NCBI RefSeq assembly: GCF_022836495.1
Contig: NZ_BQXM01000013.1
Location: 1-64,000 of the forward strand
Source of the DNA: Desulforhabdus sp. TSK
GTDB taxonomy: Bacteria > Desulfobacterota > Syntrophobacteria > Syntrophobacterales > Syntrophobacteraceae
Direction of reading: 5' to 3'
DNA length: 64,000 bases
A program made the translations under genes and the position numbers. The notes below the pieces were generated by a model. That model saw nothing but the letters and a program-made list of their open reading frames with translations, was not told the DNA's origin and searched no databases. Below, one piece after another: positions 1-7,588 of this stretch (position 1 is its first letter; every line of letters begins with the position of its first letter).

Positions 1-69
1 AGATTTCTCACTGGCATTCGAAATGACATTATGAGCCGAAGTGGTGTTGTAGGGTTAATCTCCGTCAAT

Positions 70-505
70 CTGTGTAATCTGCGGATGGATGAGGATCATG
101 GAATATTCTTTTGCCCACCCAATCCCCGGGCACTACGCGGTATATGGCCGGAACTCCCTTATTCTACCCACACATCCTGAAGTGACTTGGCTTCGAGCAC
201 CCGTTCGGCCCACTGGTCCAACTGTTCCGACGATGCAGACGCCAGGCGCTGTTCCGCCCAGTCCGGCAGTGGACCAAAACGACGGGTCAGTATCTTCTCC
301 AGGAGGCCACATTTTCCCTCAAGCTTTCCTTCGCGCCGTCCTTCCACTTTCCCTTCGCGCTGTCCCTCCAGTCTTCCTTCGTGGTGTCCTTCGTGCCGCC
401 CTTCCTGAAACCCCTTATCCTTTATGTATTGAGCCAACATGCCGGTCTCCTCTCTCTCCGTCACCAGGCTTATCTTTTCGATCTCATCTACCGTGAGCAT
501 CCGGA
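70..505. repeat. Direct repeat, copy A (DUF4351-fragment unit)
   Basis: This stretch is repeated in the same orientation at about 1645-2077. Both copies begin with a near-identical block around 'atctgcggatgga' followed by 'atggaatattcttttg', and both carry the same minus-strand coding fragment. They differ by scattered substitutions and by the number of 12-base units coding for Glu-Gly motifs. A third, short piece of the unit lies at 2598-2690. Together copies A and B bracket the hepT/mntA pair. Confidence 0.8.
159..500 (-). pseudogene. C-terminal fragment of an Rpn/DUF4351-type protein, copy A
   Basis: The 113-codon frame encodes a short lead ('MLTVDEIEKI'), a charged stretch of repeated xEGx units (residues about 32-65) and a conserved tail with 'ILTRRFGPLPDW' and 'LDQWAERVLEAKSLQDV'. 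That tail resembles the DUF4351 region at the C-terminus of Rpn-family (PD-(D/E)XK nuclease, once called YhgA-like transposase) proteins. The N-terminal nuclease domain is missing, so it is probably a remnant, though a free-standing small protein cannot be excluded. It lies 19 bases downstream of the hepT stop on the same strand. Confidence 0.55.
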
Positions 506-519
506 GTGCTTATGCCCCT

Positions 520-942
520 TCACTGCTGGCCGAACCGTCCCAGGATAACCTGCATAAACTCCAGCAGATCATCGAGATTTTCTCGCGCCGCCCGGTAGAC
601 AATTTCGAGGTTCACCCTGCCGTATTCATGGACAATGAGATTTCGAAAGCCCACAGCCTGTACCATCCGTTCCGCAAGAGCCGTCGGGATGATTCCGTTT
701 TCCTCCAGAAGGTAGAAGAGCTCATTAGTGCTTCCGGCAATACCGAACTCTTCTTCGGCGACCACGTGAGAGGCGATGTCGATGCAGCTCTGTATGGCCA
801 TCTGGAAATTGAACAGGATGCTTTCCTGCCGGTCCAGATCTTCAAGGAATACCGGAAGACCCACCTGGCGCTTTTCGACAATGCGGGCCACATGACGCCG
901 TGCGGCGTCACTCTTTGAGGAAAGCACTCGCTTATTGACCAT
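520..942 (-). CDS. hepT: HepT-like ribonuclease toxin (HEPN, DUF86)
   Basis: A 140-residue HEPN-domain protein. The diagnostic RX4HXY motif is present as R100, H105 and Y107 ('RNLIVHEY'). In the family this motif cuts RNA, and the tyrosine is the site the partner adenylylates. The ATG at 942 is preferred over an upstream in-frame ATG at 1002, because 942 gives the usual length and an 11-base overlap with mntA, the normal arrangement in this family. The gene is the second of a two-gene unit (mntA then hepT). Nothing appears damaged, so the pair may be active. Confidence 0.85.
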   Translation of the reverse strand: MVNKRVLSSKSDAARRHVARIVEKRQVGLPVFLEDLDRQESILFNFQMAIQSCIDIASHVVAEEEFGIAGSTNELFYLLEENGIIPTALAERMVQAVGFRNLIVHEYGRVNLEIVYRAARENLDDLLEFMQVILGRFGQQ

Positions 943-1360
943 GATCTTTACATCCAAGATGCCGTGCCAAGCTGCGATGTGCCTGATCCATGAAAGGTGC
1001 AAAGTCTGCGAAAAGTGCGACGGTCACCATCCGGAACCGGGCCAGGGCCTCTTCGTCTTTTACATGAGCGCATTTCCCTCTGAAGAGGGCTTCCATCCTG
1101 GCCGAATACGAGGCGTCGTTGAGAATGAGAATGTGTACATCCTTACGCAGGATACGGCCGAGATCCCGATGCAGGCGATCCAGGAACAGCTTGCGGTCTA
1201 CTGCGCCTGCCGGCTCAGCCAGGAGGACCGCAATGTCGACATCGCTCATGGGGCGTTGTCGTCCGTGGGCAAAAGAGCCGAACAGGTACACCGCGGCAAC
1301 GGTCGTGTCCCGGGAAAAATAGGATCCGATTTTCTGCAGCAGTTCCGAGGTGGATGTCAT
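932..1360 (-). CDS. mntA: MntA-like minimal nucleotidyltransferase antitoxin
   Basis: A 142-residue protein of the DNA polymerase beta superfamily (minimal nucleotidyltransferase). It shows the catalytic GSX10DXD signature, with G28-S29 and D40/D42 ('GSFAHG' then 'SDVDIAV'). MntA proteins neutralise HepT by adding AMP to the toxin's tyrosine. The 3' end overlaps the hepT start by 11 bases, so the two are translated together. The length is normal and no lesion is visible. The assignment rests on the motif plus the adjacent HEPN partner. Confidence 0.85.
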   Translation of the reverse strand: MTSTSELLQKIGSYFSRDTTVAAVYLFGSFAHGRQRPMSDVDIAVLLAEPAGAVDRKLFLDRLHRDLGRILRKDVHILILNDASYSARMEALFRGKCAHVKDEEALARFRMVTVALFADFAPFMDQAHRSLARHLGCKDHGQ

Positions 1361-1644
1361 GAAGTCTCCCGGCTTTTACTCCTTCCCGGTTTCCTGCAAG
1401 GAAAAGCGCAGCACAGATAATCCCTGCTGGCCGGTTGATTTGGCGCCAGGGCCGTATGATCGCAATTACGCTCCCGTTTCATCCGGTTACCTCTGCGCTT
1501 TTGTAGAGGCGGCGTCCTGCCGTGACAACGTATGCGGCTACCACTTCCCATCATGGCTGGACGCCGTTCCTATGCTTTTTAGAGGATAGCATCCCTGGCG
1601 TCATTTTAACACTATCCCAATACGCCAAGGTTCTTAATCTGCGG
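1361..1644. other. Non-coding gap with half of a palindromic repeat
   Basis: No gene is recognised between mntA and repeat copy B. Around 1500-1530 there is a degenerate half of the palindrome that recurs intact at 54096, 59201 and 61485 (core resembling 'tgtagaggcggcgtcctgc'). Copy B of the direct repeat begins right after the gap, at about 1645. Confidence 0.45.
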
Positions 1645-2077
1645 AAATCTGCATAATCTGCGGATGGAAAGGACTATGGAATATTCTTTTGGCCACCCAG
1701 TCCCCAGGCACTACGCGGCATAGGCCGGAACTCCTTTATTCTACCCACACATCCTGAAGTGACTTCGCTTCGAGCACCCGCTCGGCCCACTGGTCCAACT
1801 GTTCGGACGACGCAGATGCCAGGCGATGTTTTGCCCAGTCCGGCAGTGGACCAAAACGACGGGTCAGTATCTTCTCCAGGAGGCCACATTTTCCCTCAAG
1901 CTTTCCCTCCAGTTTTCCTTCGCGCCGTCCTTCCACTTTCCCCTCGCGTCGTCCCTCCAGTCTGCCTTCGTGGTGTCCTTCCAGTTTTCCTTCGCGCTGT
2001 CCTTCCAGTCGTCCTTCCTGAAATCCCTTATCCTTTATGTATTGAGCCAACATGGCGGTCTCCTCTCTCTCCCTGGC
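1645..2077. repeat. Direct repeat, copy B (DUF4351-fragment unit)
   Basis: This is the second copy of the unit described for 70-505. Similarity starts near 'aatctgcggatgga' at about 1650 and stops abruptly after 'gtctcctctctctcc' near 2075. There the sequence passes directly into the 3' part of a PIN-domain gene. The sharp edge inside a gene suggests that the unit inserted there or that recombination joined the two. Confidence 0.75.
1736..2053 (-). pseudogene. C-terminal fragment of an Rpn/DUF4351-type protein, copy B
   Basis: The 105-codon frame is nearly identical to the one at 159-500: the lead 'MLAQYIKDKGFQEGR', then xEGx repeats, then 'ILTRRFGPLPDW' and the tail ending 'LQDVWVE'. It carries more xEGx units than copy A, consistent with slippage of a 12-base repeat. 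The nuclease half is absent. Its upstream sequence is not the copy A lead but the broken PIN gene. Confidence 0.55.
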
Positions 2078-2234
2078 GGATTTCGTCGGCGCCCGGTTGA
2101 CCTTGTCCCTCTTCGACCACTTCTTGCCACACAGCTTCAGGGATCAATAAACGGTCGAAGATTCGCGGCAATAAAGACAACCGACCGATGCGGGCGAGGT
2201 TGATCAAGGGTGAAGCATTGCTGACTACTTTCAC
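2070..2234 (-). pseudogene. Truncated PIN-domain toxin (DUF3368 type)
   Basis: About 55 codons of a VapC-like PIN protein remain: 'VVSNASPLINLARIG' followed by 'LLIPEAVWQEVV', which is the N-terminal strand and helix pattern of DUF3368 proteins. A normal protein has about 150 residues. Here the frame runs into repeat copy B, so the other acidic residues of the active site are gone. The GTG start overlaps the TGA stop of the UPF0175 gene (GTGA), the classic spacing of this toxin-antitoxin pair. Confidence 0.7.
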
Positions 2235-2488
2235 TGTCGAAGGAACCCCTCAACGGCCGCTCGATCTTCGAGGTAATCCTCGATATCGTAGTGGACGGGA
2301 ATCTCGCGGCTACCCAGTAACTGCTGAAAGGACCAAACCGTCATACCGGCCAGTTCACGTGCTTTACCAAACGAAAGCCTGCACTGTTGGAAAAGAGTCA
2401 ACGCCAGTTCACGCTTTATGTCTGCGGGAGACATGCGCGTGGCATGCAGTACGTCTCGCGGGATCGCAATAAGCACTTCCGTCTCCAT
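2231..2488 (-). CDS. UPF0175 family antitoxin
   Basis: An 85-residue protein with the UPF0175 pattern: an N-terminal strand ('VLIAIPRDVL'), a helix with 'KRELALTLFQQ', the conserved 'FGKARELAGM' helix-turn-helix-like part and the ending 'SREIPVHYDIEDYLED'. These proteins are small DNA-binding antitoxins usually encoded just before a DUF3368 PIN ribonuclease, as here. Since the toxin is cut off, this is probably an orphan antitoxin. The reading frame is intact. Confidence 0.75.
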   Translation of the reverse strand: METEVLIAIPRDVLHATRMSPADIKRELALTLFQQCRLSFGKARELAGMTVWSFQQLLGSREIPVHYDIEDYLEDRAAVEGFLRQ

Positions 2489-2597
2489 TTAAGCCTCCAT
2501 ATCGAAAATCTCCCTTACAAAATATATTATATCGGCTATCATGCGGCGTCGACGATCTTTTTGTGGACTGCGGAGGGCATGCGCGCCGATATTCTTT

Positions 2598-2690
2598 CAG
2601 GCTAATCCGCGGATGGAAAGGATCATGGAATATTCCAAGGACAAAAGCCCTTATCTTTTCGATCTCGACATCCGTGAGCATCCGGAATTC
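2598..2690. repeat. Third, short piece of the DUF4351 repeat unit
   Basis: The block 'cgcggatggaaaggatcatggaatattc' matches the left edge of copies A and B in two sub-blocks. It is then fused to a segment matching 470-505 of copy A (the part coding 'MLTxxEIEKI' on the minus strand). The coding middle is deleted. This is a collapsed third copy. Confidence 0.6.
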
Positions 2691-2732
2691 TTCTCATCCT
2701 CCACAGCGAGCATCGTTTCCGCCATTTGATGT

Positions 2733-2963
2733 TCAGCTTTTAACCTGGATGGTCACCTGCCGCCCCAGTTCGGCAAATTCCCGGGAAACCGTTTGGGCAA
2801 AATTTTGGATATCCGCTGATGCATGCTTTACCCTGACTTGAACCAATGCCTCATGGGGGATCAGCGAACAATAGATCACATCGACAATATCATTCCCGAA
2901 TTCTTTTCTGAATATATCGTCGATGTACTGTATCAAATCATTGGAAATTGTGCTCTTTGGCAT
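2733..2963 (-). CDS. Small protein of unknown function
   Basis: A 76-residue frame that starts 'MPKSTISNDLIQYIDDIF' and is acidic to neutral, with predicted helix-strand-helix-strand content ('IVDVIYCSLIPHEALVQVRV'). I do not recognise the family. It has an ATG start and a compact layout on the same strand as its neighbours. The length and the lack of a visible partner leave real doubt that it is expressed. Confidence 0.4.
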   Translation of the reverse strand: MPKSTISNDLIQYIDDIFRKEFGNDIVDVIYCSLIPHEALVQVRVKHASADIQNFAQTVSREFAELGRQVTIQVKS

Positions 2964-3024
2964 TCGATATTCCCTGTCTGCCGGCTTTCCTGATGAAAAA
3001 CACCGGTTTTTGAATGTTCCCTGG

Positions 3025-3173
3025 TCTCTGCGCTCTCCGCGTCCTCTGCGGTGAAAATTACGCTTCGTGAGCGATAAAAATAGGAACTGACGGCCCTGAT
3101 TGCAAAGAAGAAAGGTACGAAAACCGTTTCGCGGCGGGAGCTCTCTCCGCGCCCTCTGCTGTGAACGTTACAA
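3025..3173. repeat. Two copies of a short 'ctctgcg' intergenic repeat
   Basis: The strings 'ctctccgcgtcctctgcggtgaa' (about 3035-3057) and 'ctctccgcgccctctgctgtgaa' (about 3147-3169) are two diverged direct copies of one short element. The second copy abuts the truncated end of the YafQ-like remnant, so it probably marks the break that destroyed that gene. No coding potential is seen. Confidence 0.5.
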
Positions 3174-3321
3174 GGCGGTGCGATCGAAGTGAGGGATGAA
3201 AGGGGGTGATTTCTAGGAGCTTGAGGGTCTTTTCTCACCGGGGAAGAAGATCGAGATGTTTTTTGAGAAAGTGGGCAGCCCGCCGGTTGTAGCTTGGGGG
3301 GTAGGTGAGCCGGAAACTCAT
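3172..3321 (-). pseudogene. Broken YafQ/RelE-type toxin
   Basis: Translating the minus strand from the ATG at 3321 gives 'MSFRLTYPPSYNRRAAHFLKK' in two parts, then a TGA stop, then in the same frame 'EKTLKLLEITPFHPSLRSHRL'. This is the N-terminal half of a RelE/YafQ-type mRNA interferase. The frame then enters a short intergenic repeat and no C-terminal catalytic part follows. The start codon overlaps the antitoxin stop (ATGA), the usual arrangement. The in-frame stop and missing 3' half make it non-functional. Confidence 0.65.
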
Positions 3322-3580
3322 GGCTCAAGCTTCTGGATCCGCGCCAGGTGCTCCTCCACGCTCTCTTCGATCCCCTTTCCTTCGGCGATTTTGCGCCTGG
3401 CTTGGTACAGGGCAGCCTTCAGCTAGCAAACCCGCAGCCACTTATAGGTCTCCCTCCATACCCATGACCACATAGCGATCCTTCCCCCGCACGGAAATGA
3501 CCGCTTCCTCCTCCGCCGGCGGCGCATCGATGTAGTTTGCGCCTTTGGTCTTGGGTTCTGTTGCAGTGATCGTCTTCATC
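3318..3580 (-). pseudogene. Frameshifted Phd/YefM-type antitoxin
   Basis: From the ATG at 3580 the minus strand reads 'MKTITATEPKTKGANYID', then 'EEAVISVRGKDRYVVMGME', then an early stop near 3450. In another frame the expected C-terminus continues as 'LKAALYQARRKIAEGKGI' and 'ESVEEHLARIQKLEP', ending exactly at the toxin start. The two halves match the known layout of prevent-host-death antitoxins with a C-terminal toxin-binding helix. A frameshift and a stop separate them, so the gene is dead. Confidence 0.65.
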
Positions 3581-3946
3581 ACCGTGCTCTTCTTGCGGGT
3601 TCAAGCGTATTGTCAATATTGCTATTCAAAATACCTTGGAGACTGTAGGAAGACAAGATCCGGCCACGTGGGTATTCGAACTCCGATTCCTGTTTTTGCA
3701 TCTTCGCGCTTGGCCGAAAACAGATTTCTCCAGCATCCATAAAACAAAATACCCTTCCATTGGAATGGGGGAAGGGTAAGGGGAAAATCAGGAAGAGTGT
3801 ATGCCGTTGCATGCTACTGGTTTAATGGGCGCGTAAAGTTCCTGAGGCGGCGGGCAGGGCTGCCAGGAAAGAATGGTAGATTCTTATCGTCCTTCTCTTT
3901 GTTCTGCTTCGGAGCTGGTGATGCCCAATACCTACCCTGACAATAC
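3581..3946. other. Gap between the accessory island and the polysaccharide cluster
   Basis: No gene is recognised here. Apart from the terminator at 3741-3778, which serves the minus-strand cluster to the right, I see only AT-rich sequence with no coding frame that resembles a protein family. Confidence 0.5.
3741..3778 (-). terminator. Rho-independent terminator of the polysaccharide cluster
   Basis: Read on the minus strand, the stem 'tacccttcc' (3770-3778) pairs with 'ggaagggta' (3750-3758) across a loop of about 11 bases. It is followed by the T-rich run 'ttttgtttt' (3749-3741). It lies about 170 bases after the stop of the wecG-like gene, the last gene of the minus-strand cluster. Confidence 0.65.
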
Positions 3947-4717
3947 TTACCCTGGCCCAATCCTGTTCGTGCTTCGTGTTCGATGTTCGATCTTTTTTGC
4001 CATGACCCGCAATACAAAAAAAGGTAGAATTGCCTGCCTTTTCAATCGTTTTGGCTCACTGGCCAATCGGTAAAGCCATTCCAATCCGCAGTTGCAAAAG
4101 ATCTTTGGTGCTCTGCTCACATTTCCCGTCAATACATCCAGTGTTCCCCCAATGCACTGGCAGACTCGAACGTTCTCCAGTTGGCTTCCGTATCTGGCTA
4201 TCCATTGCTCTTGCTTGGGTGATCCGAGAGCAAGGAACAAAATCCGCGCCCCCGAGTCGTTGATATGTTTTACCAGTGCCGGCATGCCTTCTTCGGTAAT
4301 ATAGCCATTGGCCCGCCCCGCGATGCGAATGCCCGGATATGCTCTTTCAAGGTTCTGCACCGCCTCTTTGTTCACATGCTCTTTTGCGCCGTAGATGTAA
4401 ATGGGATAATCTCTTTTGGCACTCAAAGCACAGATGCTTTGCATGAGCTCGCAGCCGGGCACGCGCTCCAACTTGGCCCCGTAAAGGAACCGCGCGGCCA
4501 GAACCATTCCGATACCGTCCGGGATGAGCATATCTGCGGTTCGGAACGACTCATACAGCAGGGGGTCCCGGGGCACGGAAAAATTCTTTTCCGGGTTGGA
4601 AGCAAAAATCGTGTGAAGGCGATTTCCGTTTTCAAGGAATTCTTCAACCCTTGCCAGGGCGTCCGTCATCGTGACGGCATCGACCCAAATGTTTGAGATG
4701 GAATGGCGTGTTGTCAT
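3947..4717 (-). CDS. WecG/TagA/CpsF family glycosyltransferase (GT26)
   Basis: A 256-residue transferase that adds a sugar, often ManNAc or a ManNAc-uronate, to a lipid-linked intermediate during surface polysaccharide synthesis. Family hallmarks are 'IWVDAVTM' at the N-terminus, 'LIPDGIGMVLAAR', 'YIYGAKEHV' and 'LFLALGSPKQEQWIA'. The ATG at 4717 is chosen because it gives the family length and lies 2 bases after the preceding stop. An in-frame ATG at 4927 would add 70 unrelated residues inside the upstream gene. It is the last gene of the cluster and is followed by a terminator. Confidence 0.85.
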   Translation of the reverse strand: MTTRHSISNIWVDAVTMTDALARVEEFLENGNRLHTIFASNPEKNFSVPRDPLLYESFRTADMLIPDGIGMVLAARFLYGAKLERVPGCELMQSICALSAKRDYPIYIYGAKEHVNKEAVQNLERAYPGIRIAGRANGYITEEGMPALVKHINDSGARILFLALGSPKQEQWIARYGSQLENVRVCQCIGGTLDVLTGNVSRAPKIFCNCGLEWLYRLASEPKRLKRQAILPFFVLRVMAKKIEHRTRSTNRIGPG

Positions 4718-4719
4718 CT

Positions 4720-6519
4720 TTACCCTACGTATTCGGCATGCTTGAACAGCTCTTCGAAATGATCGGGGTTTGTGAATGAGATCAGTGTCGTGAATTGTGC
4801 CTTCTCTGCCGGTCCGGTAAAACGGCCATGCAGGACATGTGTCTTCTCCAGCACCCCATAGGCAGGGGAATACCATCCAAGGAGCGGTTCCGTTCGGCCG
4901 CAAGTCACCTTCAGTTTCGTTTGACATACCTTGATAAAAATCCGTTCCTCATGATTTGTCAGTGTGTACCAGCCGCATTCATTGGGGCCGACTACCTCAA
5001 CATCCGGGTGAAGATGATAGTGGAGCTCGAACATATGCATTCCCTTGCCGGGGAATTTGTCCTGCACCACCATACCCCCGCCGTTCTCCGGGATGAAAAG
5101 CAACCGGATATGATGCACCGGTTGATTGAGGCGAGTATAGCCGTCGTGAGAAGCCGCCAGTCGAATGCTCCCGCAAGAGTGATTTTCATTCGACGTTTGG
5201 ACTGAATACGGTCTGTCCCAGATGAAACTGGTCACCTGGCGCGCCTGATCTTGACCGTCGATCGTTACCGTGTTGTGAACTCGGGTGCCTTTGAAGTAGG
5301 CCCTGAGGACGGGGTTGCCGTTGTACCTGTAGGTGCCGGGATCGATCAGAAAGGCTCGCTTGGATCGATACAGTGTAATGGATAAGGCATCCGCATGCCC
5401 ATGATTGTAAAGAGGGGGCATTCCCAGGGGCCCTTGGTCGAAAGTCAGACGGATATTGGGCGGCAGGTGGACCACCGTCATGCCCGTATCGGGAAAAACG
5501 GTACAACCCTTATGGGCCGTCGGCAAATCGGCGGATGGAGCCGGCTTCGATGGATACAGCCTGGGAGCCACGGCATACCCGTCGTCACTGTCACCGATGG
5601 GCGGCAACGGGTCGCCCAGTGCCTGTAAAAACGATTCACCTGCCAAAAGGCGGGGCTTCATTCCACTGCAGTCGTGAATTCCATTGATTTCCAGAAACTG
5701 AACGGCCAGCCAGTACAAGTCCAGAACCATGCGATGATAATTAAAGGACTGCTCAGCCGGCCCGCCGTCTGTGAGGACTTGGTGTTCACATTCTTGTTCC
5801 AGGAGCCCGATCCCGGTTTCAAGCCAGTCCCTTTCCACATGACTTTCTGAAAAGACCTGGCCGGCCATGATCAGACCCAAACTTTCCGCCACCGTGTGAT
5901 TGCCAAGCGAACTGAACAACGAGAGCCTGTTTCGAATCAGCCACCCGTGTTCAAAGAGCGCCTGAAGGAGCGCGCTTCGCTCCGACGCATCCAGGTTCGG
6001 CAGTTCAAGCAGCGCCCGCAGTAGAACCGGTATCCGAAGGCCACACTCCATGGCGCAGGAATAGTGGATGCCGAAGGGAAAGGGGTTTTCCCGCAGCCAA
6101 TCGAAAAGCTTTGTTTTTGCGGCATTCTGGATGGGGGATACGTGTTCTGAAAACTCGGGCTGATGCCGTGCCGCCAGGAGGGCTGTGATGTGCTGCAATC
6201 GGGCGGGCTCCCAGAGGCTGCGGATATCCGGGGCGGTATCCGAGTGCGGAGTGGCGATGGAAAGAAGGGGAGTGGTGGCGGGGGATTTTGGGCCTAAAGA
6301 TATCCAATTCACTATGTCCTCGCAGATTAGATCTGGCAGTTTGATGACCTGCAAATGCGCCGAGCTTACTTTAGGAGGGGGCAAATTTCCGACACCCAAC
6401 CGGTATTGCATCTTGACTGAATTCCAGGTAATCAGGGAGTGTATCCGGTGGACGACTTCAGAAAAGCAGCTAGTTTTAAATCGAGATGAAAGGATTTTAA
6501 GGGTAACTTTTATAGACAT
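4720..6519 (-). CDS. Heparinase II/III-like protein of a polysaccharide cluster
   Basis: A protein of about 600 residues with an alpha-helical toroid N-terminal half ('YSCAMECGLRIPVLLRAL', 'GNHTVAESLGLIMAG') and a beta-rich heparinase II/III C-terminal half ('YNHGHADALSITLYR', 'FLIDPGTYRYNG', 'RVHNTVTIDGQDQAR'). Homologues in polysaccharide clusters are uronic-acid lyases or act during assembly and release of the polymer. No clear signal peptide is seen, and the substrate is unknown. The start is uncertain: ATGs at 6567 and 6519 are both possible, and 6519 is chosen for its hydrophobic/basic opening. It sits 2 bases before the wecG-like gene, so the two are probably co-translated. Confidence 0.8.
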   Translation of the reverse strand: MSIKVTLKILSSRFKTSCFSEVVHRIHSLITWNSVKMQYRLGVGNLPPPKVSSAHLQVIKLPDLICEDIVNWISLGPKSPATTPLLSIATPHSDTAPDIRSLWEPARLQHITALLAARHQPEFSEHVSPIQNAAKTKLFDWLRENPFPFGIHYSCAMECGLRIPVLLRALLELPNLDASERSALLQALFEHGWLIRNRLSLFSSLGNHTVAESLGLIMAGQVFSESHVERDWLETGIGLLEQECEHQVLTDGGPAEQSFNYHRMVLDLYWLAVQFLEINGIHDCSGMKPRLLAGESFLQALGDPLPPIGDSDDGYAVAPRLYPSKPAPSADLPTAHKGCTVFPDTGMTVVHLPPNIRLTFDQGPLGMPPLYNHGHADALSITLYRSKRAFLIDPGTYRYNGNPVLRAYFKGTRVHNTVTIDGQDQARQVTSFIWDRPYSVQTSNENHSCGSIRLAASHDGYTRLNQPVHHIRLLFIPENGGGMVVQDKFPGKGMHMFELHYHLHPDVEVVGPNECGWYTLTNHEERIFIKVCQTKLKVTCGRTEPLLGWYSPAYGVLEKTHVLHGRFTGPAEKAQFTTLISFTNPDHFEELFKHAEYVG

Positions 6520-6751
6520 GGAAAAAAACGCATTTACTTTTTGGCGTCCTGAATTGCAGCTTTGCACAAATAGTTGCCATACCTTATCCCGTCCTTTCTC
6601 AGATTCTGGTACAGGAAAAAAGAGAAATGTTCATAGCCCACTACTGTGGATTGCGCATCCAGAACACAAATTTGTCCCGCACAACCTATCGTGATTTGGT
6701 ACGTTGGGAGAAACAGAGCATTCTATCTGGCGGGATGAACAAATGTGGTCA

Positions 6752-7216
6752 TCATGGCACTTCCTCAGTATTCCGTTTAAGCATACTGGCACCGTCACCA
6801 TCGTAGTCTGTATGGTTATTGGTGATTTTTGCGGGGTTCCCCACTGCAATTGCATTCGGCGGAATATTTTTCGTTATAACAGCGCCTGCCCCTACAATTG
6901 CATGATCCCCAATCGTAATGCCCGGAAGGACAACCGCGTTTACACCGATAAACACATGATTCCCAATGGTAGTTTGACCCTCGCTTTGTTTCCCCAGCCG
7001 AGCGGAAGCATGATCATGGGAAAGGATCACACAGCCATGGGTCAGCACACAATGGTTCCCAATCATAACCTTGCCTCTGCGAAGATCGATTTTGGCACCC
7101 AGACTGATCATGCAGTCGGAACCAATTATTACCCCCCCCCCACGCAAATAAGCGACGTAAAAAAACCTGCAAAAATTTCCGACAATATGCTTAATTCGCC
7201 TGAGTACTTTTCCCAT
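6752..7216 (-). CDS. Hexapeptide-repeat acyltransferase
   Basis: A 154-residue left-handed beta-helix transferase. The repeat pattern runs from residue about 27 to 135 ('GVIIGSDCMISLGAKIDL', 'KVMIGNHCVLTHGCVI', 'TTIGNHVFIGVNAVVLPG', 'HAIVGAGAVITKNIPP'). The histidine in 'LSHDHAS' could be the catalytic base, as in WbbJ/NodL-type O-acetyltransferases. It probably acetylates a sugar of the cluster's repeat unit. The ending 'AVGNPAKI' is typical of the family. The G/C-poor sequence and long flanking gaps contrast with the tight gene packing to the right. Confidence 0.8.
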   Translation of the reverse strand: MGKVLRRIKHIVGNFCRFFYVAYLRGGGVIIGSDCMISLGAKIDLRRGKVMIGNHCVLTHGCVILSHDHASARLGKQSEGQTTIGNHVFIGVNAVVLPGITIGDHAIVGAGAVITKNIPPNAIAVGNPAKITNNHTDYDGDGASMLKRNTEEVP

Positions 7217-7588
7217 TTTTGCCCTTTTTCATACCTTCGCGCCGATGATCGTAAGTATACGACCGAATTGCAACTATACTGTGAACGGTTGAGACCTTGA
7301 CTCTTGTAGGAGTGGCTTCCAGCCACGACAACAATAGCCGGCTCCCAAGAAAGTCGTGGCTGGAAGCCACTCCTACAGAGCGATCGAAAAGTTCGGCTCT
7401 CAGCCGTGCGGAGTATACAAGGATGTCCTTTACCGATTGTCGGTTTTCCGGTCCTTATGTCCTGCAGAAAAGGTCGACAAGTTTGCAGTGTCACCCATGG
7501 AAGTGGCCGCGCAATTACGGTATTGAGCATGACTATCATAAGCCCACGCATAATTTATCCCAATTTTATAGATGAAACGTGTTTTTTT
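7217..7588. other. Non-coding gap containing a palindromic repeat
   Basis: Nothing in this 372-base gap resembles a gene. It contains the palindrome at 7305-7377. The rest is of mixed composition and may hold the remains of a lost glycosyltransferase-region gene, but I cannot identify any. Confidence 0.5.
7305..7377. repeat. Palindromic repeat, 'GTAGGAGTGG' variant
   Basis: The arms 'tgtaggagtggcttccagcc' and their exact reverse complement ending at 7377 enclose a loop of about 25 bases. This is a variant of the palindromes at 54096, 59201 and 61485 and differs in the stem (agccac for gcatcctgccgc). It can fold into a strong hairpin in either strand. Confidence 0.8.

Noticed and set aside
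277-405. Possible CRISPR-like tandem repeat array
   Set aside because: The periodicity is the 12-base coding repeat of xEGx units, with no spacers.
3172-3321. In-frame TGA in the YafQ-like remnant read as selenocysteine
   Set aside because: RelE/YafQ toxins have no selenoprotein forms, the 3' half is missing and the partner is frameshifted.
3660-3700. tRNA-like T-arm ('attcgaactcc')
   Set aside because: No acceptor stem, D-arm or anticodon arm could be placed around it.
7129-7551. 140-codon minus-strand frame in the gap right of the acyltransferase
   Set aside because: It runs through the palindromic repeat and overlaps the acyltransferase start; no family resemblance.
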